Positions 1-11,488 of a stretch of 64,000 nucleotides of DNA are shown here, in pieces. The notes beneath the pieces were generated by a model. It was not told the origin of the DNA. It did not search any database and saw nothing but the letters and a program-made list of their open reading frames with translations. Each line of letters starts with the position of its first letter. Positions within the stretch are counted from its first letter, which is position 1. A program made the translations under genes and the position numbers. This DNA comes from Marchantia polymorpha subsp. ruderalis (Eukaryota > Streptophyta > Marchantiopsida > Marchantiales > Marchantiaceae), in contig AP031351.1 in NCBI GenBank assembly GCA_037833965.1, positions 508,501-572,500 on the forward strand, read 5' to 3'.

Positions 1-146
1 AATATCTATCTACATGGATGACTTTTAGCCCAGAGCTAAGTACTTCCATTCTCGAGAAGTTCCTTTAAGGAAGCACGAAAAGACGAACACAGACGTAAAA
101 GTCGATCGAGATTCAATGATACGTAAAATGGGGGGAAAATACACAC

Positions 147-1088
147 CCGTAATAACGATCCTTTATGTTTTGCTGAGAGAGTTCTCCAGTAACTGGCATT
201 TCGTGTCTGTAAGGACACTCAGCTCCCCGAGTACATTCTCCTCGAACATAGAAACTACAAATGTGAGCTCGATTTCGTTTGTAATAAGGTGTCGTTCTTT
301 GGAGTTTCAAAATTGTGTCATTCGGACGTGCCTTTCCGTAAGATGACTCGTAGTCCAACCCTGCTCTCGCCTGGAGTTTGCAAAACACCCACTTTAGGCT
401 CATCTCAACATTCGACCTCACCAACAGCAGAAATATTAGGGTTCCCACGGGATAAGACAACAAAATAAAATCTCTTTATATTGATTGTACCTTACGATCT
501 TGCTCTTCTGCAAAATACTCCCGATTGACGTCGCTCTTCGGGATGGCGTCACTCGTGCTTATACCGAGAGCAGTATCTCGAACTTGAACGGGCAATCCAT
601 ACTCCAGGTCGAGCAAGCAAACTTGACAAACGTTCTTAAGTTTGCTACATGTCTGGCAAACCTCTGACTTCTTGTAACGAGCATCACGTCCAGGTCTCCA
701 CCGAAAGACCGTAAATGGTCTGGTGCAAATTTTGCACTCTTTATCGAAATTGGCTTTAGTCTGCAATCAGAAATTATTTCAGCGGCTTCAAACCCACAAG
801 CTACAAATGCGTAACCTCTTCATTACGACATGCAAAAATGGACGCTCCCCAGCTCTGGCAGATAAACTAAAGTCAGCTGCACGTTGAACCAATTCTTCCC
901 ATCCAACATTCCTCTCTCACTCCAACCATCTAACGAACATTCTTAATCACTGAAACATTGCAAGTCAAGGCAGAAATCAGTACCATTCGAACGTATGGAT
1001 TATCCCCAAGACAAGATTCGCAGATGATGGGAAAGTCTGAGCGTTCCCATCCATCGGCCTCAACATCCCTGAGGAGCCGATGCGCCAT
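147..1088 (-). CDS. RBM22/MAC5-type zinc-finger splicing factor, 5' part (gene runs off the left edge)
   Basis: Three minus-strand coding exons join in frame: 1088-984 (35 codons, starting at the ATG of MAHRLL), 760-491 (90 codons) and 370-147 (ends in phase 2 at a GT). Each intron has GT-AG ends. The first 200 residues match the Slt11/RBM22 family (Arabidopsis C3H4/MAC5A): a cysteine-rich Torus-type module with CESC near residue 24, CKIC and the paired CQTC/CQVC motifs in exon 2, then a CCCH finger at about residues 163-181 with spacing C-x7-C-x5-C-x3-H. The expected C-terminal RRM is missing because its exons lie left of position 1. Family members bind U6 snRNA and pre-mRNA in the Prp19/NTC-associated activated spliceosome; that role is transferred from the family. 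The upstream in-frame ATG at 1118 was not chosen because family proteins begin at MAHRLL. Confidence 0.93.
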
Positions 1089-1620
1089 TCCGAGTACCGC
1101 ACGGCGTTCAGGTCGCAAGTCCGCCGAACCCTCGATGCACTTCCAGACTCTAGTACAGAGCCTCTACCTATTTTCTTCGCTGTACACTCCTCTGAACCCT
1201 ACGCACGAGCCCAAATTTTGCACTATCGCTCTCTCTTTCTCTCTCTCTCGCGTTTGCCCGTGAAAACGTCTCCCTGTGTCGGTCGGTCTGTGAACATGGC
1301 AATGCGCTCCGGATGCTGTGCACTGCGGATGCAATGCGCGGGTAGTCCTGTGCTGTACTACTCCCCACAGACGACGAGGCTGAAAGCGAGACCTGTGGGC
1401 TCCACTGCTCTCGCTCCCCACAGAGAGCGGGCTCTGAGCTCTGGCGTGCGATTCTTCGCCCGGAAGTCATCTGTCGCGTACCCTTCCCTCTCTTTGCAGC
1501 AGAAGCTTCGGCATTGAGCTCGGGCCCGAAGAAGTGTCCTTCGGTAGAAGAAGCGCCATCCCATTTCCCAGATCCCTCGGATTCGGACATGAAGTTTAAA
1601 ACCATATCAAGACCAAGAAC
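1089..1620. other. GC-richer promoter/5'UTR island upstream of the splicing-factor gene
   Basis: The stretch is GC-richer than the flanking DNA to its right and contains CT-rich runs around 1225-1255. Open frames on both strands here (up to 145 codons) overlap each other and show no family similarity, so they are treated as chance frames. It probably holds the transcription start and 5'UTR of the minus-strand splicing-factor gene. No specific promoter element was identified. Confidence 0.4.
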
Positions 1621-4600
1621 TCAGCCCATGAACAAAAGTTTAGTTAAAAAATTTGATGGAAATAAAAACGTATAAAATTTTGCGACTCGTGACTAAAGTC
1701 ATTTTTAATTATTGAGTTGTCTTATTTAATTCCAAACAAAATCTTTAGATGTTTCTTACTATGTATTTATCTCATTCTTCATCCTTGACGTCCATTTTCT
1801 TAAATACAATTATACTAGTGTACTCATTTGCTTTCTTAGGCCGAGGTCTCCTGTTTATTTTCTTCCTTGTTATGCTTGATGGGTTTCTCTTTAAAGTTTT
1901 TATATCCATGTGCCCAAGTCTTCTTCTTATGTGAATTCTCCTTCTTAAGTAGTTTGAAACCTACTTCTTCTTTTGCATGAGAGCACTCTGTAATGTCTCC
2001 ACGACTCACACATTTCTGCAAGGGTAGCATCTACGAGATGAGTTAGATTGACAAGTTGAACATTTCTACAGCTTTCCAATAGTTCAGAAAATGACTTGGA
2101 TCTTTTGACTATAGCATTATTTCACTTCCAACCAGAAAACTTAAGTTCTTTGGATGTTTGGCTAGATTAACGAATGGAAATCGGTGCTTAATTCTTGAAG
2201 TAGTTTCAGATTAGTTTTGACATTCGTGTTGTGGCAATACAAGTTTTATCTAAAAAATACATTGCTAGCTTATTGAATATTCAAACTTATAATCTATTTA
2301 TGTCACCTCACATTGTATCACGATAATCATTTTCATTTACAAAACGTCCATAAGTATATATGCTTCATGATCAAAACGTAACAAAAATTACAATGAATCC
2401 AAATCTTCTCAATGATACAGGAATTTGTGTTAATATACTAGAAAATCTGTGGCAAATATGCATGTTACATAATTCAAGTCAAAAACTAGAATGCTTTGAT
2501 GTTAACATATTTAAAACTTACAATCGTTATGGGCATTTTTAAAGATCTGCATAATCTATCTTCGTGTATGCATCAATCCAACTAGTAAGAAATGATATAA
2601 TTTCCAATAATCACACACTTCATCTTTGAGATATGTCTTTTTGGAATATGTCCAAATAAAATTACTTTCATATTTTTTTATGTTTTAAAATCATAGAAAA
2701 TTCCTGTCAAGGGTATTGAAATTTAAGAAGATAAAACCAGGATCGTATTTTTTCCACATATTTTTATATATGCTAATTAATACTACAGCACGATATATAT
2801 ATAAATTTATATTGTGCTGATTCATACATCAGCACAAGTCTATCATCATAATTTTTATACTCTCAGAATGTAAACACTATAATATTTCATTTATGATCAT
2901 AATATATATTAAAATGTCTAATAGAATCAACTTCACTTTTTGATTTAAATATTACATATTATTGCACTTTCTATTTTTAATCATAACATACATTAGAGTC
3001 TACAATTCAATCAAAGCCAATTTGTGTTACAGATATTTGAAGTTTTGCATTAATATTAAACTTCAAAAGTTTTATGTCTTGTGAGAAGAGCATCAAATTC
3101 ACTAATTACAACATCAATGGCAAAAAATCTTTCAGTGCAAATAACTCAAACTGCTTAATTTGGTCTAATAATATAGTTGCAAATGCTTAACTATCTAATC
3201 ATTGTATCATACTCATTAAAAACACATCTTATCGAATATAATGCAAATTGTTATTTTAACGTCTTTTTAAATCATTATGTATGATCTGATAAATCAAGAA
3301 ATATGATGAAATTAATTTATTAAAATAAGTTTAAAAATTGAAATAGCAATTCGATTTAGATTTCTTCTTGATAAAAATTTCGAAGGAAATTTTATTTATT
3401 CAAAATAAATATCTTACATGTAGAAATTTTAACTTATGTGCAATTTGAATTTTTTGATGAATAAGAATTGAAATATACAAATCACAATAGCGTAACAATT
3501 AAACAGCATTATTTTATTTTTAATATAATCCAGAAGATCAATCTTGTGACATTTTTTGTAAATTATATATGTAGATATATCATTCTTATTTGTAGATCTA
3601 TCAAGAGCATTTTGCAACCTAATGCTGGAAATGAACGAGGTAACATATACTGTACACCTTCACCTTAGTATCTATCCTTCTCTTTTATGTCTATGACTTT
3701 TGGTGGTTGATCTTCCTAACCATGCAAGAATCCACCACAAGCTACAACGCCCAATGCGGCAGTTTATCCCATTTGAAGTATAGGACGGTGCTTGCAATGA
3801 CATGAGAGTATACAACAAACTAATCAAGTGAACACGACTTTGAGATTTATTCGGGGAGATAAAGATGAGCTATTTTCTCAATACCAACAGGAGGTGATAG
3901 ATATTTAATAATAAAAAATCTAAAGTACATAGTTTTGTAAAGATTTTATTTATTCTTTTTTCTAACATTGGGATGTGATAGAAAATGAAAGAGTACAGTA
4001 CTTGATAGCTTATCATATTAATCGGAATTGACATCAATTTTTTTGCACATATTAAGTACAGTATTTAATACAGCATTAGATTGGTCGGCATTCAGTATCC
4101 ATTCTTTCAGTAAATTATATAAACTACTTTAAACAACAAAAGCAAAACTTTATACAAAGATCATTCAATATATACAATCCACAAGAACAATAACCAAAGA
4201 GGATGAATTGTTATGCTTATTATTTATATATATATATATATATCGTATAAATTCGTATTGAAAAACATTTCATGTCATTGATAATTTAATTAGGGTTGCT
4301 CATTATTGGATATTGAAGTTTCTAATCACACTAAGCTGGCAAACAACTTTGCCATAACCTTTTATGTATTGCTAGATGCCCTCTAGGCGTGAAGGTGTTG
4401 AAAACAAGCGCGTTCAAACTCGCATTATCACAAAATCTCTCCGTCTAATCCAATACGTGCGCACCCTTTGCATGGACGAGTTTGTAGTGCATTTGACCTC
4501 CCATGTGACTTCCCTTACTAATCCTCTTACGTGCGAATGTCACCATCTCACCGCACACATTTTTCTCCGATTCTACGATCAAGGCGGATCTCATTGAACA

Positions 4601-6960
4601 CTTGGTTTTTGGATGATAGCTTGATGAGGTTGGATGCACCCCACCAACGCTACTTGCGGCCTTTCCCTCCTCGTGAAGTTGTCAGAGTTTTGAGCTTTTG
4701 ACTCTATTGAGCTTTCGGGGTGTTTCATGTGAAGTGGGTTGCGATTCAAAGGGAACCCACATGTGCAAAATGCAAAGGTGAAAATCTTCTTCCTGTGCTT
4801 GTTAATGCGACCGAAGTGTATATGTAACATAAAGAGAGTATTGAAATTCTGTGATGCTCTTGAAATATACTCCAAGTTTTATCATGTCACATCTAAGCAT
4901 TTCCTCATAACGAGATGAGAAAATGCTTACATATGTAGCGGAAGTGAGAGTTTTACTCTTTTGGAAGATGGGAATGAGTCGATCCGATCACTTACATTTC
5001 TTGTTCAATCACGACGTTTGAACAAGAAAAGCTTTTGTGTATAAGATAGTAAATTTTGCTCTGAGTGTGAGCTTTTATCAATGAATTATCAAATATCCGT
5101 GCATGACACCATAATAATTACATTTGATGGTACAACTTATGTTTAAGAAAATTTAAAAAATCATATCAAGCCTTAGAAGAACGAAATAAATTGTTATATA
5201 AAGATAAATAAATCAAATTATTCACAAACAACAATCATTTTTATAAAGAGGCATTGTAATGATCTAAATAAAATATCTATGATTATTCTAAATCTTGGTG
5301 TGTTCAATATATACTCATTTAAGTCCACACTTTGATTTGCAAAGGTTGGTGAGAACTTATATGGAATGCAAATTATAAAAAATACATATATACATATATA
5401 ATATTTAGTAATATTAGAGGTTTTGAGATATAATAATGAGATTTAAAGCACGAAGTAGGTTCTGGTTAGTTCATTTTATACAATGAACTAACGAGCAAAC
5501 TTCTAAGAGTAGGGATCAAGGCCAATGTCTGAATGATTGTATGGAAGTAATCAATTTATTAGAAACGTACATGCGCAACATTGTTAAACAATTTGGTGTT
5601 AATGAATATTTTTTTTGAATGATAAAGTCTAGCAAAGATGATTTTCGTGAACAAATACATAGTATCCATCAAGCCACTAAGGAATCAACATTACGTGCTT
5701 CTCAATCAATGTTTTCTTATGTTAAGAAGAAGCTTCTTGAATGAAATAATGCAAGACGACGAGCTTTGTTTGTTTTGACTTCCAGTGACATTCCGACCGC
5801 AATGGAGATTATTGATGATATATTCAAGTCATCTTGATGTTGTTTTGTAAAATTTTGACATCGAGATGATTTAAACGGCATAAATTGTATAGAGAAGATG
5901 ACGAGGTCGACAAAAAAATCCAAAGACGTTGAATGTTTTGGAAGACTTGACTCTCTTGATTGGCCAATATATTCCCAAATGCGTTTACATGATGGAAAAA
6001 ATTGGGTTGTTTTTCCAAGTCCTTTCATGACATATTGTGCTAATGTCTCATGAAGATTTGACCAATATCAAGAGCAAAAAATGGGCAAAAAAACATGGTA
6101 ACATTGATGGTGTGTTGCAACTCCAGTTAATTTTTTTTATGTTACACAATGATTGCAAAGGTGAAGTAGTTGCCTGCATTTTTTGAAACACTTGGCCCAT
6201 TTCTTATTTTCATAAAAAAACGCTTGGATCAATGTCACGACATTCAATAAATAGTTTAATGAGATCTTTGAATCTTATGTATATTGACCAACATGACACA
6301 ATTTGACAACACTCTTAGTCGTACTACTGCTTTTGAGCGCAATGATATTTGTGTTGCATTCTTTCCGCCTAATGTACTCTCTTGGAAGTAGTAGAAGTAT
6401 ATGAGTATTATCGCAGTTGTAAAAAAGTAATAAAAGTATCTTCTGCTAAAATATATTGTAACATGTTATGATAATACAAAAATACTTAAAGACTAGTTTG
6501 CATTAGAAGCTTTGAAATTCAAACGGTGGACCACTAGGATTGCTTGCTAAAATTCCTCACATTTGTTTGATGTTGCAAACTTTGCAAATGCTACTTCAAA
6601 CAAACTTTTTAAAAAGTATTGATTGCTTGAAAAATTACTAAATGAAAGCAAATAATATTCCTAGATTTGGCAGCGCCGATAATACCAACTACGACGATGA
6701 TGCCACTATTGTTGAACTGATAAACAGCTGTAACTTTTTCGATGGGTATGGCAAAATCGTTGTTTGGAGTGAAATTGAGAATTGTTTGAATGATGATAAC
6801 CATGAGTAACCTGACTATAAGGAAGTTTTTCAACTCATCGACAATGTTAATTTGACTTTATACGATGAGGTTGACATGGTAAACAAGTTGATTGTAATCG
6901 TGTAGCGATTTTTGCAGCAAAGTGTGCACAATCATGTGGGCGATCGAGGTAACGACAACA
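1621..6960. other. AT-rich intergenic DNA, no gene recognised
   Basis: About 5.3 kb of strongly AT-rich sequence with only short broken frames. Small features seen: a (TA)n run at about 4224-4242, a perfect hairpin at 4997-5029, and an imperfect hairpin at about 4896-4930. From about 5600 to 6900 short stretches read like decayed protein-coding transposon sequence (many stops, frame changes), but no family could be named with confidence. Confidence 0.4.
4997..5029. repeat. Perfect 12-bp hairpin
   Basis: Arms TTTCTTGTTCAA (4997-5008) and TTGAACAAGAAA (5018-5029) are exact reverse complements separated by a 9-nt loop. It sits in AT-rich intergenic DNA with no gene nearby. It may be a remnant of a terminal-inverted-repeat element or chance; no function is implied. 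Confidence 0.5.
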
Positions 6961-6961
6961 T

Positions 6962-7150
6962 GCGAACACATCAAGTGTGTTACTCCACTCAAGTGTGTTA
7001 TTGGACAATGTTTTTAGAAGTTAAGAGTAAATCTTGAACTTGTTGTGCTAGCAATGTGCATACGAACATATCAAACGTGTTCTTCCACTCAAGCGTGTGA
7101 TTGAACAATGTTCTTAAAAGATAAAAGTAAATCTTGATCTTGTTGTGCCA
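6962..7150. repeat. Tandem duplication, about 100-bp unit, two diverged copies
   Basis: The segment beginning with GCGAACACATCAAG at 6962 recurs at about 7062 as ACGAACATATCAAA, with the same following landmarks (CCACTCAAG, ACAATGTT, AGTAAATCTTGA, TTGTTGTGC). The period is about 100 bp and the copies differ by scattered substitutions, so the duplication is old. Confidence 0.75.
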
Positions 7151-7767
7151 ACGAACATCACACGGGAATAAAACCATTAATGTGTTGATACACTAGAGGT
7201 CGTCACGCTGACTACATAGATTTCAAACGTCATTTCATTGAATTCTTTATCCTCAAATTTTGGATATATTCATGATGATAATGAGACTTCGCAGGTGCGT
7301 TAGAAAAAATTGCTTGAGGAAATTAATTTTTTTATGAATGCTATTGTTTTGGATACTATCGTTAAATCTGAGTTTAATGAATTGAACCAGGCCACAAAGA
7401 TACTAATATGGATATGTGTGATGTGATTTCTCACACAGTGTTAAGTGTTATCAAGTTTAAGATTGAAATGTGCGAGTTACTCTATCATCGGAGCAGATTA
7501 ATCACGTTAAGGCATGACTACTAAATCTGGAATTTATTAAAAAATCCAAAAATTAACCAAAATTAAATATTGACAATTGAATTAAGAACATCTTGATCAC
7601 AAGTTTGAATTTGTCACAATCAGGATTACGTCACGTATTCTTTATATTTGTACAAAAATCTCTCTCTCGTATATATCTGAGATTCACACATGAGGAAGTT
7701 AAGTAACGTCGAATACTAACCTGCGTAGGAATTTCCAAAATCCCAATATTAAGACGGTTATAATCCA

Positions 7768-7902
7768 CTTTGATTAGTCGGTGGAACATGGTCCAGTACA
7801 TAGTATTGGGGTGAACTGCTAGTATGAAGGAGTACTTTGATTACTCGGTGGAACATGGTCCAGTACCTAGTACTAGGGTGAACTGCTAGTATGAAGGAGT
7901 AC
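7768..7902. repeat. Tandem duplication, 67-bp unit, two close copies
   Basis: CTTTGATTAGTCGGTGGAAC at 7768 recurs as CTTTGATTACTCGGTGGAAC at 7835. The two 67-bp units share the tail ending AGTATGAAGGAGTAC and differ at only a few positions, indicating a fairly recent duplication. No open frame runs through it. Confidence 0.85.
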
Positions 7903-8998
7903 TGGGCATTACATTGACGCATGGAGGGTAACTTGGAAGTGATTGTCTGTACGAAAACTGTGTACGGTTTGATTTACAATACAGACCGTATCACATTGAT
8001 GGTCCGTGTCAGAGTCCGATTGGTTTGTGGTAAGATCACGTAAACCTCGCTGTCCTGAGCATTTGCGCATGAGTTGTGCGGGAACTCGTGGTTCATTACG
8101 AATTCGTTACTGCGAAAATCGCTAAATCTTTTGAGTTCCAAAGGTTCAGGAACTGACGACAAGCCACAGGAGCTCCACTTGGCGATTACACCCACACCGA
8201 GGTCTTGTGTCTCTCTTCGAGGACTTTGCTTCTTGTCATCGAACGGGAGCAGTCGAATTAGCACACGACCAGAAGTTTGCTACAAAGTCAAATGTATCGT
8301 CACATGTTGCCACGTCAAACACAGTATGCCTTCCGACAACAACACCGGATGGAGATCAGAGGGAGACAGAGCAATAAGTGGTTGGTTTCCGCGTTCAATT
8401 CAGTGGGAATCAGAGAATGTCTTGAACGTGGAAATTCGTTCAACTAGCTGCACTTGACTTTTTGAAGTCGACGTGAGGCACTGCTTGTCGTTGAGTGGTA
8501 ACGATTCTAGTACGAACATATTTAAGCTGAATGTGGTGTTTGTCTCCCTTGAGTTATTCACGACAATCAAGAAGTACGAGGGAAATCCATATTAAGTACC
8601 CGCTGGGATTTTATCGCTGAGGGTGCAAGTTCATGTCACGCTCATGTCTCTCAGGGGCAAATGGGTTCAAGAGCTAGTTAAATAAGAAATCCATTGAAAT
8701 TGAAGCAGTATCGGCATAAAGAGTCATTCCCTCATCAGAAACCACCATCAAGTTGGACGATGCTAGTGCCTCGTCAGGAGTCTGGCCAGATCATTCCATA
8801 CCATAACCTTGGCTCACGCAACTCAGATTTATAGTAAAACGCATTGATAGTACAAGGGAGCTTCAGAGTAATACGCCGATTTCTATAACTCGATGGGCCT
8901 TAAAGTTCCGCTTCTGAGTGGAATGACGATGTGCTTCGATACAACAAAAGACGAAGAGCATGTGCAAGCGTACACCTGAGAGTTGAGATCGGACCTAC
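7903..8998. other. Intergenic/3' flank of the DsbA-like gene
   Basis: GC content rises here toward gene-like values. Frames of up to 127 codons (8074-8457 plus strand) exist, but they overlap equally open frames on the other strand and resemble no family. It probably contains the 3'UTR of the minus-strand gene ending at 8999 and other unique sequence. Nothing further can be supported. Confidence 0.35.
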
Positions 8999-10135
8999 TC
9001 AGATAGTGGTCACTCTGGAGTCCAAGGTATGGACGGATAGAGAGGAGGTCAAGGGGTCCAAGAGTTTGGCCCAGTCTTCGACACTCCATGTCTCGTCTGC
9101 TGAAACGTAAATCCCATTCAAAAGAAAGCTGGGAGTGGACGTCACGTATCGGGCGCATCCGTACTGCACAACAGAGACATCCTCATCAGAAATCTTCCGT
9201 CTAAATGCGCGAGAGAGTCAACAGAGAACGGTGGGCTTTGAAATCTACAAAGTCCAGTGAATCAGGTATAGACTAGAAAATCGTTTTACCATGAGACTCC
9301 TTCAAAGGTTCCTGCACTCCCTGCGACTGAGCGCTGCTCCTGCCTTGCCCTATTTTACGCCCTAATATGAGCGAGAATCTGGTTTCTAGGCCAGAAAGAA
9401 TTCCAGAATTTGTTTGTGAGAGAAACTTACTTTGAACGAGATTCGCGTCGCTTGGTCAGTGTTCGAATCGGTGAACCCAGCTGCAAACTCGTCCGCAGGC
9501 AAACCGACTTCTGCTGCTAAGCCCACGAACCGTGAGACCACACTCGCAGGAGTCTCGTCATTGGTTGCATCGTTGAGGAAGGAATCCTGATTTGTTCAAT
9601 TCCGCATTAGCTAAATGAAGGAAAGTAAGTGTGAACGTCCGCGCGTGTTTGCAAATTGGAAACAAAACGAATCGCACCTGTTTCTTGAATATGAGCTCCA
9701 GTAGAGGGAAAGTGGAAGATGAGTTCAAGCTGGAGGCTATGTGCAAGGCCCTTGCTGCAAAGAAGGCGTTGTGGTGAAATCTGCGCGTAGAAGTGTATAA
9801 TCAGATGGTGCATACTGACGATGTCATTCATACAACTACTGGAACGAGTGTAAGGAATGGGAGACTTACGGGACAGGAAAAGGATGGACGATGAATGATA
9901 ACGACGATCCATAGATGCTTAAGACTTTGGTGACAGTAGGCCAAGCGATCTTGCAGTCGATGCATATAGGATCGATGAAAGCTTCCAGTAAGACGGGCTC
10001 GGGAATCGAGCGAGGTGGAATTCCGAATCCGTCATAGTGCGCAGGAATTGGAATCGCTGCCACCAAGCTTACAGAAATTGCGCACAAAACCAAACAAAAG
10101 ACAAGATTGCGTCGTCCCGCGACAATGGTCTCCAT
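8999..10135 (-). CDS. Secreted DsbA/thioredoxin-fold protein (At1g20225-like)
   Basis: Four exons join cleanly on the minus strand: 10135-9870, 9780-9678, 9586-9431 and 9163-8999 (TGA stop), giving 229 residues. All introns are GT-AG and phases match. Residues 1-27 form a hydrophobic signal peptide. A redox-type CxxC (C58-I-D-C61) sits in the motif DPICIDCKIAWP, the usual position for a DsbA-like active site, followed by a helical FHHNAFFAARALHIA segment and a C-terminal motif TPSFLLNGIYV that supplies the cis-proline thioredoxin-fold strand. Arabidopsis At1g20225 and relatives have the same plan (recalled family knowledge). Likely role: thiol-disulfide or related chemistry in the secretory pathway; the substrate is unknown. 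The ATG chosen is the one that precedes the signal peptide. Confidence 0.9.
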
Positions 10136-10327
10136 TTTCCAGCTCGTAGTCTATTATTCTGCTCTGAGCTAAAACCCCATCCACCGCCCGGCATACATAG
10201 AGACTATACGAGCCCCGAGATGGAATGACCTTACCTACCTTCCGATAAGAAAATAGATTAGAAGAAAAGCAAGTCAGACAGGCTTTTTACACGGCTTCGG
10301 TAGACGTGGTTCCTTCCAGTTCATTTA

Positions 10328-10928
10328 GGGGTTCTTTACAAAAGCGGTGTTCAATTACTGTTCTTGAGATCCCGCTTCTGCAGTAAGTAGAACCGTCCCT
10401 TTACAAAACAGTGGAGTACCAAGTATTAATATGAATTCTTGTTTTAAATGCTTGGCGTTGAATTGGGGTCTAAACGGAGTGTAATAAATGCAATCTAGTG
10501 GCCATGTATCGAAAGCAACTCACAAGATATTGTAGCGATTTGTTCTCAAGATATTCTAGCGATTTGGGACGCAGTATCATGACTCTCATTAAATTCTCGT
10601 TATTTTTTTCTGTCACATGGAGGTGAGTAAGGATTTGGGACGGAGTATCATGCGTTATTTTTTTCTGTTACATGGAGGTGAATAAGGATTTGGGACGGAG
10701 TATCATGCGACTTTCGTTAAATTCTCGTTATTTTTTTCTGCTACAAACATGGAGGTGAGTAAAGTCTACTACTCTCATCAAAATCTCGTTATTTTTCTCT
10801 GCTAAGTGGAGGAGGGTAAGGTATTCTATTTTGATTGAGTTTATAGGCAGGAGTACAAATCTGGGGGGTCAAATATTGGCACGCAGATCATCTCGCAGTT
10901 CTTGACCCCCGGTTTTGTAAAGAACCCC
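10328..10928. mobile_element. PIF/Harbinger-like (Tourist-type) MITE with TTA target duplication
   Basis: The element begins AGGGG/GGGGTTCTTTACAAAA after a flanking TTA (10325-10327) and ends with the inverted copy TTTTGTAAAGAACCCC followed by TTA (10929-10931). About 34 bp of the two termini match with roughly six mismatches. Short GG-starting inverted ends plus a 3-bp TTA duplication are the signature of the PIF/Harbinger superfamily. The 601-bp body has no transposase frame, so it is non-autonomous. Its interior carries a minisatellite (listed separately). Confidence 0.82.
10560..10815. repeat. Minisatellite inside the Harbinger-like element
   Basis: Three units start with GATTTGGGACGSAGTATCATG (10563, 10632, 10688; S is C in the first unit and G in the other two) and contain CTCGTTATTTTTTTCTG and ACATGGAGGTGA; a fourth, partial unit lacks the first block. 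Unit length varies from about 56 to 75 bp through internal deletions. The array lies wholly within the MITE, so it probably expanded after or during amplification of the element. Confidence 0.8.
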
Positions 10929-11488
10929 TTAGTGAGGACGTCGTTTTGGTACGTGAAGCTTGAGGTTACTGTCGTGTTCTGGCCTACGTCGCGAATGTGC
11001 ATAAATTGTCCTCCGGCTTACCGCGTAGGACAAGGAATGATGGGCTAATGAGGCTGGGCCAATTAAAGGGATAGGAGTTTTTGTCCTTGAGCTGAATCAT
11101 GGGCAACGTGACATTCTGTTTCAATGTGCAGAAGGGATCAACTTGAGAATATTGCAGACCGTAACTCCACGAGCCGGCTGGTGGGATAGTAATGCGGCCT
11201 ATGTAGATAACATGTTTTGGAGCCCTGAACTTTGCCTACTTCAGGCAAACATCGATAGCTGCAATTTCAACCACAGAATCTTTCGGGAACAGACGACTGA
11301 ATGAAGAGAAGACACCCCAGAAACCGAGAGAGCTCATGTTACAGAAATTGTAGTGCTTGAAAACACCGGTTTCATTGTGATATCTTAATAATTGCCTAGC
11401 TGTAGTATACAATTTGGAACTAAACTACTTTCTAGTACCCATTAGGGCTTTGCTGCGTAATAAGACCATGTTCAAGTTGATTGAAGGA
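10929..11488. other. Intergenic/3' flank of the fibrillin-like gene
   Basis: About 560 bp between the MITE and the stop codon of the fibrillin-like gene. It likely includes that gene's 3'UTR. No open frame or RNA gene was recognised. Confidence 0.35.

Noticed and set aside
1168-1605. 145-codon frames on both strands
   Set aside because: Both strands are open over the same bases with no family similarity; better explained as the promoter/5'UTR of the splicing-factor gene.
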